From Mycobacterium sp. BK086 (GTDB taxonomy: Bacteria > Actinomycetota > Actinomycetes > Mycobacteriales > Mycobacteriaceae): DNA of 64,000 bases. Both the position numbers and the translations under genes were made by a program. The stretch is taken from assembly GCA_004362315.1 (NCBI GenBank), contig SNWL01000006.1, positions 62,001-126,000 on the forward strand, given 5' to 3'. Within the stretch, counting starts at the first letter, position 1; each line of letters begins with the position of its first letter. The notes beneath the pieces are model-generated. The model searched no databases and had not been told where the DNA came from. It saw only the letters and a list, made by a program, of their open reading frames with translations. Shown piece by piece: positions 59,984-64,000 of this stretch.

Positions 59984-61815
59984 GCCGGCACCGTCAGACC
60001 GAGGCCAAGCAGCAGCGGCACGACGGCGTTGCGCACATCGGCGGCAGTGATCGTCATCATCTGCTCGTCGGTGAAATCAGCACCGGCCAGGTCCATGTGG
60101 TCCAACCTGAATTCTCTTTCCTCCTCGGAGCGTTCGACGACGTTGCGGACGAACCGCCCGTTGCCCGCGATATCGAGGCTGCGTCGTGACACTCCAGCGG
60201 AGTCGGGGGTCGTCGAGTCGGCCAGCTGTCCGAACAGCTCTTCGAGGTTGTGCAACGCCGCGGGCTCGAACACGCTGTCCCGGTTCGCCGCCATCGACAC
60301 GGCGATGTCGACAAGCTCGACGGCCGAGTAGGACGGGAACACGATGCTGCGGGTGAAGCGTGATCGCAGACCTTCGTTGGTGTCCAGGAACCGGTCGAGG
60401 TCGGCGCGGTAGCCGGCGATGATCACCACGAGGCGGTCCCGGTCGTTTTCCATCCGGGCCAGCAAGGTGTCGATGGCCACCAGGCCGAAGTCGTTCTTGG
60501 CACCCGTCGCCACCAACGCGTAGGCCTCGTCGAGGAACAACACGCCGTCCAGCGCGCTGTCGATGATCGCGTTGGTCTTCGCCTCCGTCTCACCGATGTG
60601 CTGGCCGATCATGTCGGCGCGATGGACCTCGCGGACGTTCTCCCGCTTGAGAAGTCCGAGGCCGCAGTAGATCTTGGCCACCACACGGGCGATCGTGGTC
60701 TTACCGGTTCCGGGCGGGCCTGCGAACACCAGGTGATGGGTGCGCTGAGCCACCGCGAGGCCGCGCTCCTCACGCCGCAAGGCCATCGCCACCGAGCTCT
60801 TCAGCCGGGAAACCTGGTCCTTCACCTCGTCGAGGCCGATGAACTCGCCGAGTTCGCGTTCGGCTTCCTCCAGCAAGGCAGCCTTACGCTCGCGCGCCTC
60901 GGGATCGACGAAATCGTCTGCGGTGGGCTCTGTTTCGACGTCCCACGGGTCGGTGCGGGCGTCGATGCGGGCGGCGGTGGTGGTGGCGATGCCGAAGGTC
61001 GGGTCCGAGAGCGCCTGCTCGACCTGCTCGTTGCCCGGGTTCGCGGCATACAGGTCCTGCAACACGTCGGCGGCGGTGTCATCGTCGCCGTAGGCGCGTA
61101 GCGACAGTGCCCTGGCCAGGGCGCCGTCCAGTGCGGCCATGGCCACCGGACCGTCGGGTTCCTCGAGATGGGACAGTGCGGGAGCGAACATGCCAAGGCG
61201 AGCCAGTGCCACGCCCAACGAGATCTTGGCGGCGTGTGCGAACAGCGGGTCCAGGGCGGTGTCGTTGACCACCGGAGTCAGCAGCTTGACGACATCTGCC
61301 CAGCGCTGCGCCCGATATCGCAGAGCCACGTCGACCCAGCGTGCCTCGTGCCACTCGGGTCGGCGGGCACGCATCTCGGCCACGATCTGGTCGGCGGCAT
61401 GGAAGTCGCCTTCGTTGGCCAATGCCGCGGCATGCGCCAACCGGAAGTCGTCAGCGGTGGTCGCGCGGAACCGCAGATACAGCCCCGTGTCGTAGTCGAA
61501 CCCCAGAGCTCCGGCCGGGAGCTCGATACGCCGCTGCAGCACACCGCTGGTGTCGACGGTGCGAACCACCGCGGACAGCACTTCCAGGGTGGTGCAGCCG
61601 GTGGCCGCCAACCCGGTCCAGGCGTCGCACTGGTCGTAGGCGACCCGGGTCAGCTCGGTGAACGCCCGGCGGGCTGCCGCGATATCCGCGGGTCGGCGCC
61701 GGTCGTAAACGGGCAGGCCAAGGGCCTTGCAGCAGGTCGCGAACCTGCTCACCAGGTCTGCGTCGAGGCGCGCTGCGCGCGCTCTGGGGATCACCACACC
61801 GTTATCCATGTGCAT
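59980..61815 (-). CDS. eccA3: ESX-3 cytosolic AAA+ ATPase EccA3
   Basis: About 611 residues from the ATG at 61815; a GTG at 61848 is in frame but its purine-rich site would overlap it. The N-terminal half is a TPR-type domain (LAHAAALANEGDFHAADQIV and onwards). The C-terminal CbbX-like AAA+ domain has Walker A AGPPGTGKTT near 365, Walker B GVLFLDEAYAL and sensor/arginine-finger elements in FDLDTNEGLRSRF-like DTNEGLRSRFTRS. EccA proteins help handle substrates before or after export. First gene of the ESX-3 operon, directly under an iron-box promoter. Confidence 0.95.
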   Translation of the reverse strand: MHMDNGVVIPRARAARLDADLVSRFATCCKALGLPVYDRRRPADIAAARRAFTELTRVAYDQCDAWTGLAATGCTTLEVLSAVVRTVDTSGVLQRRIELPAGALGFDYDTGLYLRFRATTADDFRLAHAAALANEGDFHAADQIVAEMRARRPEWHEARWVDVALRYRAQRWADVVKLLTPVVNDTALDPLFAHAAKISLGVALARLGMFAPALSHLEEPDGPVAMAALDGALARALSLRAYGDDDTAADVLQDLYAANPGNEQVEQALSDPTFGIATTTAARIDARTDPWDVETEPTADDFVDPEARERKAALLEEAERELGEFIGLDEVKDQVSRLKSSVAMALRREERGLAVAQRTHHLVFAGPPGTGKTTIARVVAKIYCGLGLLKRENVREVHRADMIGQHIGETEAKTNAIIDSALDGVLFLDEAYALVATGAKNDFGLVAIDTLLARMENDRDRLVVIIAGYRADLDRFLDTNEGLRSRFTRSIVFPSYSAVELVDIAVSMAANRDSVFEPAALHNLEELFGQLADSTTPDSAGVSRRSLDIAGNGRFVRNVVERSEEEREFRLDHMDLAGADFTDEQMMTITAADVRNAVVPLLLGLGLTVPA

Positions 61816-61851
61816 CGTTCCGGGGCAGCCGTCGATGCCACCCCCCACTCC

Positions 61852-61870
61852 TTAGGTTTGCCTAACCTGA
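61852..61870 (-). promoter_or_regulatory. IdeR iron box upstream of eccA3
   Basis: TTAGGTTTGCCTAACCTGA matches the IdeR consensus TTAGGTTAGGCTAACCTAA at 16 of 19 positions. It lies 37 bp before the eccA3 ATG and covers the predicted transcription start of the adjacent promoter, the classic place for repression by iron-loaded IdeR. It implies ESX-3 is switched on in low iron. Confidence 0.85.
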
Positions 61871-61872
61871 GA

Positions 61873-61901
61873 AAGTTAGCATTGCATAAGTAGCCTGTCG
61901 A
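61873..61901 (-). promoter_or_regulatory. Probable promoter of the ESX-3 operon
   Basis: On the minus strand TCGACA (61901-61896; five of six bases of TTGACA) and TAACTT (61878-61873) are separated by 17 bases. The expected start near 61866 falls inside the iron box. The -10 element is weak, so this is a candidate only. It sits in the 91-bp gap after mbtH. Confidence 0.45.
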
Positions 61902-61906
61902 GGCCC

Positions 61907-62104
61907 TCAGCGCAGGCTCTTCGGCCGCATGTCCGACCAGTTCTGCTCGACGAACTGCACGCACTCGTCGCGACCGGCCTCGCCGAATACCACCTGCCAG
62001 CCCGCGGGGATCTCGGCGAACGCCGGCCACAGGCTGTGCTGCTCCTCATCGTTGACGAGCACATAGAAACGGCCGTCCTCGGCATCAAAGGGATTGGTAC
62101 TCAC
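61907..62104 (-). CDS. mbtH: MbtH-like protein
   Basis: A 65-residue MbtH-family protein from a GTG at 62104, with a strong AGGAGGA site before it. All family signatures are present: NPFDAEDGRFYVLVNDEEQH, SLWPAFAEIPAGW and NWSDMRPKSL, with the three conserved tryptophans. These proteins bind and activate NRPS adenylation domains; here the mycobactin synthetases. The start overlaps the mbtG 3' end by 20 bp. Confidence 0.95.
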   Translation of the reverse strand: MSTNPFDAEDGRFYVLVNDEEQHSLWPAFAEIPAGWQVVFGEAGRDECVQFVEQNWSDMRPKSLR

Positions 62105-63377
62105 TGTTCCTCCTGGTAGTGGAATGTGCTGGGCGGACGCCTGCTCCCCCACCGAGGACCCGGTCGGACAGCAGACCCAGACAGCTGAGGTTCGGAAAGC
62201 CCGGTCCCTGGGTGAGTCCGGAAAGATTGGGCAGGAACAACTTCGGCTGAACTCCGGTCAATGAGAGGTCGGCACCGATGGCCTGCTGCAGCCGGTCGCT
62301 GGTCAGAAGTCCGTTCAGCCTGACCTCGAGCAGATCCAGCGCGTCCTGGCCCAGCAGCGACAGGAACCACAACGAGTCGGCACCCGAGCCGTCGATCACC
62401 AGATCGAACCCGTGCACCGTCTCCAACCGCTCGCCGTGCCGATCGGTGTGCAGGGTGATCCGGATCCGGTCGTCGGCGGCGACACCGTGCGCGACGCGGC
62501 CACGCAGGTGCCGAATCCGGTCGTCGGCCAACAACGAATCCTGCACGCGTGCCGAGAACACTCCGCGGTCGGTGCGGGCCATCACGTCGCGGCGTTCGGC
62601 GATGGTCAGCCCCGTCCAGTCCGTCGGATCGCTGAACATCCGGTTCTCGAAGAAACTCTCTCCACGGGTGAAGAGGGTCGCCTGCGGAGAGATGACCGTG
62701 ATCGTCGAAACCCGGTGTTTGAAAAGCTCGTTGAGCATCGAAGCGGCGGTTTCGCCGCCGCCGATCACCGCGACCCGTTCGGCGTCGATCCGATGATGAT
62801 CGGCGGCCAGTTGCCAGAACTGGGCAATCGAGAGCACCTGCGGATGCCCGGGCAGCACCGACCTGTCGGGCTGGCCGGGGCCGGTGATCATCACTGCATC
62901 GGCTGTAACAGTGGCGTCGCGGGTGTGCAGCTGCCACGATGGACCGTCCAGCGACAGCCGAATGACCTCGCCCGCAACGATGTTCAGCCCGGCGGCATCA
63001 CCCACCCACCGCAGGTAGCCTGCCCAGGTCTCGTGGGTGGGCGCCGGTTTGCCGCGGTCGACCCACTCGGCGAACCGCCCCGTCGCCACCAGATACGACT
63101 GCCAGCTCAACGTCATCATCCGCTGGTCGAGTTCGGCGTTACGGCCGGGCAGGATCGCCGAGCGGTACGGGAAGCCGACATCCTTCTCCGGGCTGGTCCC
63201 CAGCCGGTGCTGGCCGTCGGTCCAGCCGCCGCCCGCCCGCCAGTTCGCGGCGATCGCGGTCTGCTCGACGGCGATGATGTCGGGTGTGGCCACGCCCATG
63301 TCGCGCAGCATTGCGGCCTTGGCCGCCACCGCAACGGCTTTGGCTCCTGCCCCGAGAATCGCCAGCCGCCCGGTCAT
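62085..63377 (-). CDS. mbtG: Lysine N6-hydroxylase MbtG
   Basis: A 430-residue flavin-dependent N-monooxygenase, very close to M. tuberculosis MbtG (431 residues as I recall): GTSPEKDVGFPYRSA, AVIGGGETAASMLNELF and LTQGPGFPNLSCLGLLSDRV. FAD-binding LAILGAGAKAVAVAAKA is at residues 4-20 and the NADPH motif GGGETAAS is mid-protein. It hydroxylates lysine side chains, providing the hydroxamate iron ligands of mycobactin. The ATG at 63377 overlaps the stop of the NRPS upstream. Confidence 0.95.
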   Translation of the reverse strand: MTGRLAILGAGAKAVAVAAKAAMLRDMGVATPDIIAVEQTAIAANWRAGGGWTDGQHRLGTSPEKDVGFPYRSAILPGRNAELDQRMMTLSWQSYLVATGRFAEWVDRGKPAPTHETWAGYLRWVGDAAGLNIVAGEVIRLSLDGPSWQLHTRDATVTADAVMITGPGQPDRSVLPGHPQVLSIAQFWQLAADHHRIDAERVAVIGGGETAASMLNELFKHRVSTITVISPQATLFTRGESFFENRMFSDPTDWTGLTIAERRDVMARTDRGVFSARVQDSLLADDRIRHLRGRVAHGVAADDRIRITLHTDRHGERLETVHGFDLVIDGSGADSLWFLSLLGQDALDLLEVRLNGLLTSDRLQQAIGADLSLTGVQPKLFLPNLSGLTQGPGFPNLSCLGLLSDRVLGGGAGVRPAHSTTRRNSEYQSL

Positions 63378-64000
63378 CGGGGCACCTCGGCCAACTCCCG
63401 GAGGGTGTCTTGCCAGATAGACTGCAGCGCGGCAACATCCGCGTCGTCAAAGATGTCGGGAACGGTTCGCCACTGGGTGACCAGTTTCCCACCGGCGATC
63501 GCCGCGACGAGGGTCAGTTCGTGGCGGACCGCGATGTTCGGCTCGGTCATGATCGGCACCCCGGCGAGCAGACCCCGGTCCAGTAGCGAGCCGGCGTCCA
63601 GGTCGAGCCTGCCGAGATAGTTCAGCAACACCTGGGGTCCCCGAAACCCACCGAGTCGTGCGGCGGTGTCGGGTCGCGCATACCGCAGCAACGCGAAGTC
63701 GGTTGGTTCCCCGGCGATCTCGGGGATCGGTTCACCCGGCCGGATCCGCAACGGATAGATGGCACTCAGCAGGCCGACGGTGTCGTCGGCGGCACCGCTG
63801 CGCCCGTGCGTTTCCAGCGCCACCAGTGGAACCGGGCCGCCCTCGCCACGCTCGTCGCGCCAGCGCGTGATCAGCCGCGCACAGGCATCGGCCAGCACAT
63901 CTTGGATCGGTACCTGGGCGCGCAACAATCCACTCGTGACGTCGTCCTCAGTGACCGATACGGTGATCGCCAGGTCGCCGAATCGGTCCACCCGTGGGCG
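63374..64000 (-). CDS. mbtF: 3' end of mycobactin NRPS, probably MbtF (cut by window edge)
   Basis: The last 208 residues of a large nonribosomal peptide synthetase; the frame stays open to the window end. The visible portion is the C-terminal lobe of a condensation/epimerization-type domain, with the NYLG motif in VLLNYLGRLDLD and TVGLLSAIYPLRI upstream. Order NRPS-mbtG-mbtH with an ATGA overlap to mbtG identifies it as MbtF, which ends in such a domain in M. tuberculosis. Adenylation and carrier domains lie outside the window. Confidence 0.85.
   Translation of the reverse strand, partial: RPRVDRFGDLAITVSVTEDDVTSGLLRAQVPIQDVLADACARLITRWRDERGEGGPVPLVALETHGRSGAADDTVGLLSAIYPLRIRPGEPIPEIAGEPTDFALLRYARPDTAARLGGFRGPQVLLNYLGRLDLDAGSLLDRGLLAGVPIMTEPNIAVRHELTLVAAIAGGKLVTQWRTVPDIFDDADVAALQSIWQDTLRELAEVPR

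Noticed and set aside
61876-61894. Second IdeR-like site TTAGCATTGCATAAGTAGC
   Set aside because: Only about 8 of 19 positions match the consensus, so it is not called as a separate site; it may only extend the strong box beside it.
1-64000. tRNA, rRNA, CRISPR array, insertion sequence, prophage or integrase
   Set aside because: None seen: no cloverleaf with CCA end, no regular spacer-repeat array, and no transposase or recombinase motifs in any frame.

Overview
The window is high-GC actinobacterial DNA from a Mycobacterium (most likely a rapid-growing Mycolicibacterium-type species; the species itself cannot be read from the sequence). The evidence is a complete ESX-3 type VII secretion locus, mycobactin genes mbtF-mbtG-mbtH, EspG, PE and PPE proteins, a FadE6/FadD2/PolD2 block, Stf0 with its sulfatase, and many ATGA or TGATG start-stop overlaps. 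I see no rRNA, tRNA, CRISPR array, prophage or insertion sequence.

Left part (1-16973): the 3' end of an exported repeat protein; a five-gene peptide ABC transporter operon (A-C-B-D-F) behind two inverted repeats; a small secreted protein; a small membrane protein coupled to a PoxB-type pyruvate dehydrogenase; a zinc alcohol dehydrogenase; an exported protein; a two-gene minus-strand unit (411-aa unknown plus DapB-N-like oxidoreductase) divergent from a TetR regulator; a 48-residue Arg-rich ORF; a membrane protein; a SnoaL/NTF2 protein; and an L,D-transpeptidase-fold protein close to M. tuberculosis Rv0309.

Middle (17180-46626): a tightly coupled trio (one-TM protein, 778-aa Pro/Ala-rich modular protein, Gly/Ala-rich protein) that looks type-VII-associated; a PAP2-diacylglycerol kinase fusion; a PAP2 phosphatase; a 160-aa conserved protein; sulfatase, Stf0 sulfotransferase and trans-aconitate methyltransferase; a GT39 transferase; an alpha/beta hydrolase; a large exported protein with two ETX/MTX2 (aerolysin-like) candidate modules; a DUF2236 protein with a TetR regulator; a VOC protein; a hydrolase / 2-hydroxyacid dehydrogenase / MFS operon; FadE6, FadD2 and PolD2; and an exported Ig-like/YVTN-propeller protein.

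Right part (46806-64000): an unbroken minus-strand iron-acquisition block, read right to left as mbtF (partial)-mbtG-mbtH-[promoter and IdeR box]-eccA3-eccB3-eccC3-PE5-PPE4-esxG-esxH-espG3-eccD3-mycP3-eccE3-siderophore-interacting reductase. Siderophore synthesis, the secretion system needed to use it, and a flavoprotein able to release iron lie in one run. From remembered M. tuberculosis gene order, the window reads roughly Rv0310c to Rv0269c backwards, but ESX-3 is absent from its expected place between tam and the Rv0276-like gene and sits beyond PolD2 beside the mycobactin genes. That linkage and the double aerolysin-like protein are the most interesting observations.
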